Below are positions 1 through 7,171 of a stretch of 21,813 nt of DNA, one piece after another. Where the stretch lies: NCBI GenBank assembly GCA_964350585.1, contig CAYGKC010000019.1, forward strand, positions 1 to 21,813, read 5' to 3'. The DNA comes from JBAYJM01 sp964350585 (GTDB lineage: Bacteria; Patescibacteriota; Patescibacteriia; 2-01-FULL-39-33). The notes beneath the pieces were generated by a model that did no database searches, was not told the origin of the DNA, and worked only from the letters and a program-made list of their open reading frames with translations. Made by a program: the position numbers and the translations under genes. Every line of letters begins with the position of its first letter. Position 1 is the first letter of the stretch.

Positions 1-6
1 CTCCCC

Positions 7-35
7 TTGACAAATTTTGTTAATTATGCTATACT
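7..35 (+). promoter_or_regulatory. sigma-70 promoter with extended -10
   Basis: TTGACA at 7-12, a 17-base spacer, and TATACT at 30-35 preceded by TGC (extended -10). Transcription should begin near 42, giving a leader of about 40 bases before the start at 83. The -35 is a perfect consensus match and the -10 differs at one base. Confidence 0.85.
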
Positions 36-82
36 TATTTAGTACATTTACATGGAAAATGTTAACCTTGGAGGAGAAAAAA

Positions 83-835
83 ATGAAAGCTGCTACATGG
101 TTGGTAATATTTCTGGTAGTTGTTGTTCTGCTTGTTGATCAACAGAACACACAAAAAAGTCAGACTTCTTCTGAAGTCTACTCCAATGAACTGGAGGAAC
201 AGCAGAAGTTTGAGTATGATTACCTGCAGGAAAAAAATCTTCAACTCTTGACCGTCCTGCCTATTTCTGATGCGATTGAAGTTGGCGCCAAGGCGGTAGT
301 TCCGGATTGGCAATGGGTCACTACTCTTGAGGACTCGAGCAAATGCGGAATACAAATGGGAGGAGTGTTGACCATAGAAGCAGTGGAAGATGAGGAACTG
401 CTTGTAAGTTATGAATTTGAGGGGGAGACTGCTGGTACTCCTTGTGAATCGGGAGTACAATTTTGGTTGAGTCGCGATGAATTTGCCGCGATGAATTCCC
501 AATACGCGCAGAAGCGTAATGCTATCATCGCGAAACAAGAAATTGTGAGCAAGATACTCGCCCAGAATTTCTATGGCGAAGTATATGATGCCGGAAACTG
601 GCACTGGGTAGAAGTGGAAAACCTTGTTCCGGTTTCAAACGGCAATATTGCCTTCGCATACGGCGACAACTGCGGTTGCGGACGGGTTATTTCGAGAGTT
701 GTTTTTGTAGGCGGAAAGATGCAAGTACGTGGAGAACATGAAGGCATGGTCTTGTACCAGTACACTTCTAATACCTCCACTCCTTTCGGGACACAGTGTC
801 CCACCGGGGTTTTGTTCTTCGGCCCTAAAATTTAG
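83..835 (+). CDS. membrane-anchored extracytoplasmic protein of unknown function
   Basis: This gene encodes 250 residues. An earlier in-frame ATG at 17 lies inside the promoter, whereas the ATG at 83 has GGAGGAG at 70-76 with good spacing, so I place the start there. Residues 4-18 form one hydrophobic segment, likely an uncleaved anchor or signal, with the rest outside the membrane. Residues 30-50 are charged and helical. The remainder looks like two related modules: each begins with WxW (W76/W78 and W173/W175) and ends with a hydrophobic strand followed by a TP/GT...C..GV.F motif (near C121 and C239). Five Cys are at 88, 121, 197, 199 and 239. GC is roughly half, clearly above the AT-rich genes that follow, and the gene is isolated by its own promoter and terminators. 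No family is recognised; confidence in the coding call is high and function is unknown. Confidence 0.85.
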   Translation: MKAATWLVIFLVVVVLLVDQQNTQKSQTSSEVYSNELEEQQKFEYDYLQEKNLQLLTVLPISDAIEVGAKAVVPDWQWVTTLEDSSKCGIQMGGVLTIEAVEDEELLVSYEFEGETAGTPCESGVQFWLSRDEFAAMNSQYAQKRNAIIAKQEIVSKILAQNFYGEVYDAGNWHWVEVENLVPVSNGNIAFAYGDNCGCGRVISRVVFVGGKMQVRGEHEGMVLYQYTSNTSTPFGTQCPTGVLFFGPKI

Positions 836-839
836 TTAT

Positions 840-892
840 GAGTCTCTTAGACGCAGGATGTTTACATTACAGCGCCTAAGAGACTCTTTTTT
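840..892 (+). terminator. intrinsic terminator
   Basis: An 11 bp perfect stem (840-850 with 876-886) is followed by six Ts. It starts four bases after the stop codon of the preceding gene. The loop is long (25 bases). Confidence 0.85.
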
Positions 893-900
893 ATTACAAT

Positions 901-932
901 AAAGCCTCAAGTATTCCTTGAGGCTTTTTTCT
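901..932 (+). terminator. second intrinsic terminator
   Basis: An 11 bp perfect stem, AAAGCCTCAAG at 901-911 with its complement at 917-927, has a 5-base loop and a T run. It lies in tandem with the terminator ending at 892, strongly insulating the upstream gene. It could also work weakly in reverse, but no minus-strand gene ends here. Confidence 0.8.
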
Positions 933-991
933 TATCAATTTTTTATCTGATAAACATTTTCCAATAATTCACTTTTTTTATGTATAAAATA

Positions 992-1000
992 TGCTATTAT
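992..1000 (+). promoter_or_regulatory. possible extended -10 promoter
   Basis: TGC followed by TATTAT (995-1000) matches the TGN-TATAAT form of other promoters in this window. No good -35 lies at 17 bp. Transcription would start near 1007, about 65 bases before the gene at 1072. The rest of the interval from 893 to 1071 shows only the terminator at 901-932. Confidence 0.4.
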
Positions 1001-1071
1001 TATAGTAAATATCAAGGTATCTGTTAAAAAACGCTCTATTGTCTTAAAAACTTATTCTTGAATAAAAATAA

Positions 1072-2121
1072 ATGAACGAAATAATTAAAAAAATTTCTCC
1101 AGAAACAAATCAAAAAAAAGATTTTGGAATTAAGGAATTAAGCGCTTTTCCCGAAAGCGTGCAAAGGTTATTTCAAAGCTTGCCTCAGTACCTGAAGGAG
1201 AGGATTATTCCTGAATTAAAGTTGACGGAAGAAGAAGGACAGCAGACGCGCGAACTTAAACTGGAAGAGATCATAGCTGGTTTTGATAAGGATACCAGGG
1301 AAATGTTTATGGCTAAATCGTTATATGAACTGCTTATTCAGTCACGTTTTAAGGAAAAGCTTATTTCCAACAAAGAAAATATGGGAAAAGAAATTAGATC
1401 GCTTATGGATCTGCTTTGGCTAAATAGGGGCAATAGGGATAACGTTAAAATTTTAAATCAAGAATTTTATGATAATTTTCTAAAGCAAAGAAAAGAAATC
1501 TATAGCAAAATATTAAAGAAAAAAGAAGAAGTTGAGAAAATTAAAAAGAAAAAGCTCACTGTAAGAAAAACAAATGAATTGAAAAATCTTGAAGAAGAAG
1601 TAAGGATGTTGACAAAAGAGCTTGATGAATTTGATGACGCAAATGAAAACTCAAGTTATGACTATCTTTATTTTAATAATGTGTTATCAAGACAAAGGAA
1701 AGAAAAAGAATGGACAGAAAGCATAACTATAATTAGCGAATATTTAGAACCGGATGAATTTGCTACTGTTATGGCTGAACAAATTGATATAATCTTCTAC
1801 AAAGAATCTCAAATAAAAAAATTGTCTCCAGGGGGAGAATTTTTTGGCCATAAAATTTCTAAGGAATCAATTGAAGGAGCTAAAGAGCTGTTAGGTAAAT
1901 TATATAAGGTTGTGGAGGATTGGTATGAATTGCACAAAAACGATCAAAGGTTTAAAAATCCATCCGAGGCAAGGCTGGAAGAAAAACAAAGTAAGATTAT
2001 TGGTTATTTCGCCTCTTTGATGGATTCATATAAAAGAGGAAAAGAGTCGGGAAGGAGTGATGACGATATGCTCTATTCCATAAGGCAGATGGAGGTTTCT
2101 TTAAATATTTTGGGTAAGTAA
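1072..2121 (+). CDS. hypothetical coiled-coil protein
   Basis: The product is 349 residues with no signal peptide and no membrane segment, so it is probably cytoplasmic. It is Lys/Glu-rich and mostly helical by composition. Residues about 135-190 are a long charged stretch (KILKKKEEVEKIKKKK and onward) typical of a coiled coil. A short motif SPGGEFFGH lies near residue 255 in the less charged C-terminal third. There is no Shine-Dalgarno sequence before the ATG, as for most genes here. It is followed 37 bases later by a small basic protein gene and then by a possible ADP-ribosyltransferase-fold gene, all on the same strand. No family is recognised, and the context does not assign a role. Confidence 0.8.
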   Translation: MNEIIKKISPETNQKKDFGIKELSAFPESVQRLFQSLPQYLKERIIPELKLTEEEGQQTRELKLEEIIAGFDKDTREMFMAKSLYELLIQSRFKEKLISNKENMGKEIRSLMDLLWLNRGNRDNVKILNQEFYDNFLKQRKEIYSKILKKKEEVEKIKKKKLTVRKTNELKNLEEEVRMLTKELDEFDDANENSSYDYLYFNNVLSRQRKEKEWTESITIISEYLEPDEFATVMAEQIDIIFYKESQIKKLSPGGEFFGHKISKESIEGAKELLGKLYKVVEDWYELHKNDQRFKNPSEARLEEKQSKIIGYFASLMDSYKRGKESGRSDDDMLYSIRQMEVSLNILGK

Positions 2122-2144
2122 CTAAATGAGTTGTTGTTCTTTTT

Positions 2145-2151
2145 AAGGAGG
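2145..2151 (+). promoter_or_regulatory. ribosome binding site deciding a GTG start
   Basis: AAGGAGG stands 7 bases before the GTG at 2159. It is one of only a few strong Shine-Dalgarno sequences in the window and fixes the start of the small gene downstream. Confidence 0.85.
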
Positions 2152-2158
2152 AAGCAAA

Positions 2159-2404
2159 GTGAAAATTTTTGAATTTGGAGTAAGACATTCTCTTGGCAGA
2201 TTAAAGAGAAAAATTTGGAATAAGCGCATTAAGCTTTGGTGGGCAAGACTATGGATCCGTAAGGATGAATTCCATTGGTCATTGGATATTGACACCTTAG
2301 CCAGGTTTGAGATGACTTCTGAAGAGAATGAAAAATATATGGCAGACTTGGCCAGAAGAAGGCAGTTGGCGCACCAGAGAGATTCAGAGAAAAGGCAAGG
2401 GTAG
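2159..2404 (+). CDS. small basic conserved hypothetical protein
   Basis: This encodes 81 residues from a GTG start behind a strong Shine-Dalgarno sequence. Residues 11-35 are rich in Lys, Arg and Trp (KRKIWNKRIKLWWARLWIRK), then comes a DEFHWSLDID segment at 36-45 and an acidic/basic helix ending RRRQLAHQRD. From memory, proteins with a DEFH.SLD core followed by a YM.DL.RRR.LAH.RD helix recur in CPR genomes as conserved hypotheticals; I cannot name a family. The basic amphipathic half could bind nucleic acid or the membrane surface, but this is inference. It sits between the coiled-coil gene and the ART-like gene. Confidence 0.8.
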   Translation: MKIFEFGVRHSLGRLKRKIWNKRIKLWWARLWIRKDEFHWSLDIDTLARFEMTSEENEKYMADLARRRQLAHQRDSEKRQG

Positions 2405-2412
2405 TGAAGGCT

Positions 2413-2436
2413 GGGGAAGAGATTCTTCCCCTTAAT
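2413..2436 (+). terminator. weak hairpin, possible terminator or attenuator
   Basis: GGGGAAGA at 2413-2420 pairs with TCTTCCCC at 2424-2431 around a 3-base loop. The following tail TTAATT is a poor T run, so termination may be partial. It separates the small basic gene from the gene starting at 2457. Confidence 0.45.
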
Positions 2437-2456
2437 TATCAAATTAACGATAATAT

Positions 2457-3284
2457 ATGATAGAAAATGAAATTGGCAAAAAAAGAGAAAGTATTTTGGA
2501 AAGATTAGAAATTGAAGCGCCACCGGACTATGTTAATGTTTATCATGAAACAAAAGTCCAATTTTTAGATGATATTGATCAAAATGGATTGTTGATTGGC
2601 TCAGATAATAAAAATATTGGCAAGGATGAGGCTATGGTTAGAAGGAATGACTTTTTGGATAATATAAGGCCTCAATTTTTAAAGGATAAAGGAATTGGCA
2701 GAAATAATATTTTTGCATATCCTTATCTTCAATATGGACATGGGTTATTCGGAGCAGACAGAAGATTTATTAAAAAGGATGAAAATACTTTAAGGAATGA
2801 ATATGAAACAGTAGAACAATATAGTCCCGGAAGTATGAAAAAAAAGGGTTTTGAATCTTTAGCAGATTATACTTTTAAAAATACCGATCCTGACAGTTTA
2901 AAAATGCAATATCCTGGAGAAATTTTAGAAATGAAGGTTGACCCGAAAAACTGTTATGTTGCCGACTTAGAATACATAACCAGAATAATGGATGATATAC
3001 AAAGAGGATGGACTGAAAGTGAAGCCCTTTCATATCAAGGCGAGATTTATTGGAAACAAATTATATCTCTTGAAGATTTTTTGAAATGGTACAAGAAGCC
3101 CGAATGGACGCAAGACGGCAATAATATAAAAGATTCAGAAAAATACGAAAATGGTGAGCCGCTAGACACTTTTTCTTTTTGTCTTCTTAAAGGTGCTCCT
3201 GAAAATTTACCAAAAGCAATACTTACTCCTGAAATACTAATTCCCCAAAACATACCCCAGGAATATATCAAAGTAGTTAAATAA
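2457..3284 (+). CDS. putative ADP-ribosyltransferase-fold protein
   Basis: The product is 275 residues, cytoplasmic by lack of signal or membrane segments. Residues 27-45 (NVYHETKVQFLDDIDQNGL) match the first strand and helix of ADP-ribosyltransferase-like folds, where a [VL]YH.T motif is followed by I...GL; H30 would be the nicotinamide-side His. IFAYPYLQYG at 85-94 resembles the second conserved strand with an aromatic residue. ILEMKVDPKNCYVADLEY (156-173) resembles the core strand pair. Two candidate acidic positions follow: E196 in YQGEIYW and E259 in PEILIPQNIPQEYI, the latter very like the C-terminal E-[IVL]-L-[IV]-x-x-x-IP-x-x-[YF]-I signature of such proteins. This is motif recognition only; the fold could be degenerate or non-catalytic. 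Substrate is unknown. There is no Shine-Dalgarno sequence. Confidence 0.55.
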   Translation: MIENEIGKKRESILERLEIEAPPDYVNVYHETKVQFLDDIDQNGLLIGSDNKNIGKDEAMVRRNDFLDNIRPQFLKDKGIGRNNIFAYPYLQYGHGLFGADRRFIKKDENTLRNEYETVEQYSPGSMKKKGFESLADYTFKNTDPDSLKMQYPGEILEMKVDPKNCYVADLEYITRIMDDIQRGWTESEALSYQGEIYWKQIISLEDFLKWYKKPEWTQDGNNIKDSEKYENGEPLDTFSFCLLKGAPENLPKAILTPEILIPQNIPQEYIKVVK

Positions 3285-3335
3285 TTTTTTATATTGTTCC
3301 TAAATTATGATAAAATAATAGTATCAATATAATTT

Positions 3336-4343
3336 ATTACTCCTATATTATTAGCGTTTTGGATTATCGTTTTTATCATCTCATTAGCTGTTTTAGTTAA
3401 AGGAGCTGATTGGCTTATCGCAAGTGCTGAAAAAATTGGGCTTTCTTTCGGTCTTTCACCTTTTATAGTTGGCGTAACTATTGTGGGAATAGGCACTTCT
3501 TTTCCCGAGTTGATTACATCTCTTACTGCGGCTCTAAAAGGAGTCACAGACGTTGTTGCTGCAAATGCCATCGGTTCAAACATCGCTAATATACTTCTTA
3601 TTGTCGGTATATCAGCACTGCTGGGTAAAAAATTAATTGTAACAAAAAGCTTGATTGATCTCGATCTTCCTTTGTTGGCGATAAGTACAGTTTTGCTCTT
3701 GGGTGTGGTTTGGGACAAGCAAATTACTTTGGGAGAGTCAATTTTAATGTTAGTCACCTATGGTATATATCTTCTATATACTGTAATGCATAAGGATACT
3801 GATGATAGTGAAGAAATCGGCGAAGTTTTGCCATCACGTCAAGAAAGAAGAAAGCATCTTATTAAGGAAAACAAAAAGAAGTTTAAACGGCCAAAGTTAA
3901 AGTTAATGGATTTTGTCCTTCTTGCAGTTGGAATTGCAGGTTTGATTATTGGTTCAAAATATATGATTGATTCCTTGGTAAATATTTCATCTATTTTAAA
4001 TATTGCCACGGGTGTCATTGCTATTACTGCTGTCGCCGTAGGTACGTCATTGCCCGAACTTTTAGTTTCAGCGAGGGCTGCACTAAAGAAAAAGTCAGAA
4101 GTTGCTTTGGGCAACATATTCGGATCAAATGTCTTTAACGGTTTGGTGGTAATCGGTTTTCCTGGATTATTTACTCGGCTGCAATTGGATTCGCAAACAT
4201 TTTCAATTGGTGTTCCCGTAATGGCTTTGGCGACGATCCTTTTTATAATTTCAGGAATATCGAGACGGATTCATGTATGGGAAGGTGCCTTTTTTCTTTT
4301 AATTTATGTTTTATTTATAGCCAAGCTTTTTAACTGGTTTTAA
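3336..4343 (+). CDS. Na+/Ca2+ exchanger family membrane protein
   Basis: This is a cation:Ca2+ antiporter of the CaCA superfamily (YrbG-like), expected to exchange Ca2+ for Na+ across the cytoplasmic membrane. Both inverted alpha repeats are complete: GIGTSFPELITSLTAALKG plus GSNIANILLIVG (residues about 51-90) and AVGTSLPELLVSARAALKK plus GSNVFNGLVVIG (about 235-275). The GTSxPE motifs carry the ion-binding Glu. A charged cytoplasmic loop (SRQERRKHLIKENKKKFKR) separates the halves. Homology clearly extends upstream of the GTG at 3483, through LVKGADWLIASAEKIGLSFG, to the first helix. The frame opens after a TAA at 3330 and has no ATG, GTG or TTG before that helix; ATT at 3336 (then ATA at 3345) is the only reasonable start. 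With ATT the protein is 335 residues, normal for the family. No Shine-Dalgarno sequence is seen. Confidence 0.9.
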   Translation: MTPILLAFWIIVFIISLAVLVKGADWLIASAEKIGLSFGLSPFIVGVTIVGIGTSFPELITSLTAALKGVTDVVAANAIGSNIANILLIVGISALLGKKLIVTKSLIDLDLPLLAISTVLLLGVVWDKQITLGESILMLVTYGIYLLYTVMHKDTDDSEEIGEVLPSRQERRKHLIKENKKKFKRPKLKLMDFVLLAVGIAGLIIGSKYMIDSLVNISSILNIATGVIAITAVAVGTSLPELLVSARAALKKKSEVALGNIFGSNVFNGLVVIGFPGLFTRLQLDSQTFSIGVPVMALATILFIISGISRRIHVWEGAFFLLIYVLFIAKLFNWF

Positions 4344-4360
4344 AATTTTAGTTTAAATAT

Positions 4361-4927
4361 ATGTCAACAATTTGCATATTTGGGGATAGTATCGCTTGGG
4401 GAGCATTTGATCCGGAAGGAGGCGGTTGGGCTGGCCGGCTTAGGAGTTTTGTCGATAAGACTTCTCAAGAAGAATTGGAAATATATAATCTAGGAATCTG
4501 CGGAGAGACTACTGAAGATTTAATTTTAAGATTTAAATCTGAATGTGAAGCTCGACAGCCTGATACAATTATTTTTGCCATAGGAATAAACGACAGCCAG
4601 ATTATTGATGGCAAGTCGCAAGTGACCCCGGAGAGATTTGAACAGAATTTGAATGAAATTTTAGAACAGGCGAGTTCTTTTACAAAAGACATATTATTTG
4701 TTGGCTTGTCTCCTGTATGTGAATCCGCAGAAAAATTCTATACCAATGAAGAAATTCACAAATATGACCTTGCGCTTAAAAGAGTTGCCAAAGATTGCGG
4801 TTATAAGTATATTAAAATCTTTGAATTTTTAAATGCTCACGATATTTGTGATGATGGATTGCACCCTAATTCCCTTGGCCACCATAAAATATTTGAAATA
4901 GTTAAGAATGAAATTTTTGAGAATTAA
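4361..4927 (+). CDS. SGNH/GDSL-family hydrolase
   Basis: The product is 188 residues, the size of a minimal single-domain SGNH esterase (lysophospholipase/acyl-esterase class). All blocks are present: GDS with nucleophile S10, the oxyanion Gly in NLGICGETT (43-51), GIND with N77, and the C-terminal DGLHPN with D165 and H168. There is no signal peptide, so it should act in the cytoplasm on acyl esters, perhaps lysophospholipids or deacetylation substrates; substrate cannot be read from sequence. It starts 17 bases after the exchanger stop and is followed by a patatin-like gene 77 bases on, which suggests co-transcription. There is no Shine-Dalgarno sequence. Confidence 0.92.
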   Translation: MSTICIFGDSIAWGAFDPEGGGWAGRLRSFVDKTSQEELEIYNLGICGETTEDLILRFKSECEARQPDTIIFAIGINDSQIIDGKSQVTPERFEQNLNEILEQASSFTKDILFVGLSPVCESAEKFYTNEEIHKYDLALKRVAKDCGYKYIKIFEFLNAHDICDDGLHPNSLGHHKIFEIVKNEIFEN

Positions 4928-5004
4928 TCAGTAATTAATTATAAAAAATATAAATTAATAGAAAGCATCAAAAAGGATAAATTTAAAAAGAAAGGTATAA
5001 TATA

Positions 5005-5811
5005 ATGGCAAAAAAAAGAAAAAAAGTCGGCTTAGCTTTGGGAGGCGGCGCAATGAGGGGATTAATTCATGTTGGTGTAATTAAAGCGCTTAGAGAAAAC
5101 AATATTCCCATTGATTATATTGCCGGATGCAGTATTGGTTCTTGGGTTGGGGCTCATTATGCCGCTTATGAAGATGTTGAAGCTTTGGAAGAATTATTGG
5201 AAAGAAAAAAATTTAAAGCCCTCACTTCTTTTGTTGATATTACTTTAAGGCAAGGGGTGATAAGGGGAGTGGTATTGGAAAAGCTTGTCCAAAAAACTTT
5301 AGGCTACAAGGATTTTTCTGATCTTTCTATTCCTTTGGCAGTTGTCGCAACAGATTTGAGTACCGGCAAAGAAGTGGATATTAAAGATGGCGATCTTATC
5401 AGCGCCATAAGAGCAAGTATGGCAATTCCTGTTATGTATAAACCGATTGAAAGGGAGGGAAAGTTGCTTATTGATGGCGGGATTTGTAATCCTGTTCCTG
5501 ATAATATTGTAAAAAAAATGGGTGCTGATATTGTTATCTCCGTCAGTTTGGATAATTATAACTATGAAAAGATTTTCAAGGGAACGAAGTTAACTTATGC
5601 CAATATAGCCAGCAGAGCCTTTAGTATCATTTATAAAAATTTATCTCTGTCATGTATGAATGATTCTGATTTTATTATCAAGCCGGAAAACGATCTAGTG
5701 GGTTTTAAAGGATGGAAAAGGTTTTTCCTTAACAAAATAGACAAAAAATTTATAAAATTAGGCTATAAAGATACAATGAAAATTATCCCTGATATTAAGA
5801 AATTGCTCTAG
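5005..5811 (+). CDS. patatin-like phospholipase
   Basis: The product is 268 residues, typical of stand-alone bacterial patatin-like lipases (RssA/YchK-like size). The oxyanion-hole motif GGGAMRG is at 13-19, the nucleophile elbow GCSIGSW at 41-47 with S43, and the catalytic Asp in the DGG motif at 157-159 (Ser-Asp dyad). SAIRASMAIPVMYKP (133-147) is the usual conserved helix. There is no signal peptide or membrane segment, so it likely hydrolyses acyl chains from phospholipids at the inner face of the membrane. AAAGG at 4991-4995 is a weak ribosome site 9 bases before the ATG. The C-terminal 70 residues are basic. It is in line with the exchanger and SGNH genes. Confidence 0.92.
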   Translation: MAKKRKKVGLALGGGAMRGLIHVGVIKALRENNIPIDYIAGCSIGSWVGAHYAAYEDVEALEELLERKKFKALTSFVDITLRQGVIRGVVLEKLVQKTLGYKDFSDLSIPLAVVATDLSTGKEVDIKDGDLISAIRASMAIPVMYKPIEREGKLLIDGGICNPVPDNIVKKMGADIVISVSLDNYNYEKIFKGTKLTYANIASRAFSIIYKNLSLSCMNDSDFIIKPENDLVGFKGWKRFFLNKIDKKFIKLGYKDTMKIIPDIKKLL

Positions 5812-5878
5812 ATTATGTTACCTTTTTAAAGATCGTACGTCTTAATAATTAGAATAGATTAGAATTTAAACTAAAATT

Positions 5879-6826
5879 ATGCAAGAAAAAGTTAAAATGG
5901 GAGCTGCAATAATAATACTTTTTATAGTTATTATTGTAGTTGTAGGATTATTCACAACGAAATTTTATTTGTCGGAAGGAGAAGGAGTATGGCAGTGCCA
6001 AGTTGAATCCGGTACCTGGATTAAAAAAGGAAATCCCGTTACTCCAATGCCTACATCAACATGTGGAATGCCCGAGTTGACGATGGGGACAATGGGGGAT
6101 TGTCTGCTAAGTGATACTTTAAGCAGGGATAAATGCGATCTTCTTATAGAATACAGAAAAGAGTTGGAAGATTATATTAAAGATAATATTTCCAAGCTTT
6201 CCCCGGAAGCGGCAGTTTTAGGTGGAAAATTTTACGTAACACAAATAAAATGGATTGACGACCATTCAAAAGCTGTTGTTGACTATGAGGATGGACATGT
6301 TGCTCTATCCGCAAATGTCATTTTAGAGGGAAAGGGTGAAGACATAAAAGTAAGTTCTTTCCAAATTATAAAAGATAACGGTGAAAATTCAAAAATAAAT
6401 TTTACTAAAGAAGGTAATCTTTCAAAAAATAATCCAGGACTTAAAAAAGACATTTGGTATTTGGTTTACGAAGAGCAAGGAGCTCCGGCCTTAAAGGTAG
6501 AATTAGAATTTAATGATAAAAGTTTATGTGTCGTTAATTCTTCAACAAGCGTATGTGAAGTTGCCAGTTTAAAAACAGGCGATAGGTATAAAATAGAAGG
6601 CTTCAATCAAGATGGAAAGTTAACAGTAATAAAAATGACTAAAATTGTCGAATCTGCCGGAACTGCTGTTGGCATTGCTAATCCCGCATCTGTTTATTGT
6701 ATTGAAAACGGCGGAGAAATTGAAATAGTTAAAGATGTTGATGGCAATCAAATGGGTTACTGTGTTTTTTCAAATGGAAAAAGATGTGAGGAATGGGCGT
6801 ATATGAGAGGACAATGTAAAAAATAA
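5879..6826 (+). CDS. membrane-anchored protein with C-terminal DUF333 domain
   Basis: The product is 315 residues. Residues 8-26 form one hydrophobic N-terminal segment, likely an anchor, with the remainder outside. Residues 38-62 (WQC...GTWIKKGNPVTPMPTSTC) form a short Cys-bounded motif that I recall from other CPR surface proteins. The middle region (85-180) has alternating strand/helix character with no recognised fold, and C217/C226 may form a small disulfide loop. Residues 267-313 are a clear DUF333 domain (ANPASVYCIENGGEIEI, then CVFSNGKRCEEWAYMRGQC), a small Cys-rich domain of unknown function once linked to putative hemolysins. The start at ATG 5879 lacks a Shine-Dalgarno sequence. 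No close operon partner is apparent (67 bases after the patatin gene). Confidence 0.85.
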   Translation: MQEKVKMGAAIIILFIVIIVVVGLFTTKFYLSEGEGVWQCQVESGTWIKKGNPVTPMPTSTCGMPELTMGTMGDCLLSDTLSRDKCDLLIEYRKELEDYIKDNISKLSPEAAVLGGKFYVTQIKWIDDHSKAVVDYEDGHVALSANVILEGKGEDIKVSSFQIIKDNGENSKINFTKEGNLSKNNPGLKKDIWYLVYEEQGAPALKVELEFNDKSLCVVNSSTSVCEVASLKTGDRYKIEGFNQDGKLTVIKMTKIVESAGTAVGIANPASVYCIENGGEIEIVKDVDGNQMGYCVFSNGKRCEEWAYMRGQCKK

Positions 6827-6899
6827 GATAGCTAAACATTTTTAAAATTGTTTTTAAGTGTTAATGATTACATAATAATTGCTTCCTATAATTAATATT

Positions 6900-6924
6900 A
6901 AGATGGTACTTAGCCATCTTTTTA
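6900..6924 (+). terminator. intrinsic terminator
   Basis: AAGATGG at 6900-6906 pairs with CCATCTT at 6914-6920, followed by Ts to 6923. It lies 74 bases after the DUF333 gene and just before the DUF1059 gene at 6941, so it either ends the former or acts as a leader element of the latter. Confidence 0.65.
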
Positions 6925-6940
6925 TTAATAACTAAACAGT

Positions 6941-7135
6941 ATGAAATCTTTTTGTTGCAGGGATATGGGTATGGAATGCGATTATTTTATAAAGGATGAA
7001 AGTTCACACACTATAGTTCAAAGAGCTATGGCTCACCATCTAAAGGATCATGAAGGCATGTTCTATGAAGCTGGCGACACAATGACAAGAGATGATCTTG
7101 AAAACAGGATAAAAATGGCAATAAAAGAACGATAA
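6941..7135 (+). CDS. DUF1059 small protein
   Basis: The product is 64 residues. The N-terminal FCCRDMGMECDYFIKDES pattern followed by AHHLKDHEGM matches the DUF1059 family (core CrdlGm.Cd.......E......HA...H), whose function is unknown. Cys at 5, 6 and 13 and His at 31, 32 and 37 are candidate metal or redox ligands. It is cytoplasmic. No Shine-Dalgarno sequence is seen. A bidirectional terminator follows directly after the stop. Confidence 0.85.
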   Translation: MKSFCCRDMGMECDYFIKDESSHTIVQRAMAHHLKDHEGMFYEAGDTMTRDDLENRIKMAIKER

Positions 7136-7167
7136 AAAATACTCCGGTTATCCGGAGTATTTTTTTT
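7136..7167. terminator. bidirectional terminator
   Basis: A 12 bp perfect stem (7136-7147 with 7152-7163) around the loop TTAT has A-rich and T-rich flanks on both sides. It serves the plus-strand DUF1059 gene and the convergent minus-strand repeat gene that ends at 7172. Confidence 0.9.
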
Positions 7168-7171
7168 AAAC

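Noticed and set aside
62..604. 180-codon open frame on the minus strand
   Set aside because: It is fully antisense to the anchored protein at 83-835, which has a promoter, ribosome site, membrane segment and terminator; the antisense translation has no family features.
5828..5843. Near-palindrome AAAGATCGTACGTCTT after the patatin gene
   Set aside because: It is short, imperfect and without a T run or promoter nearby; likely chance in this interval.
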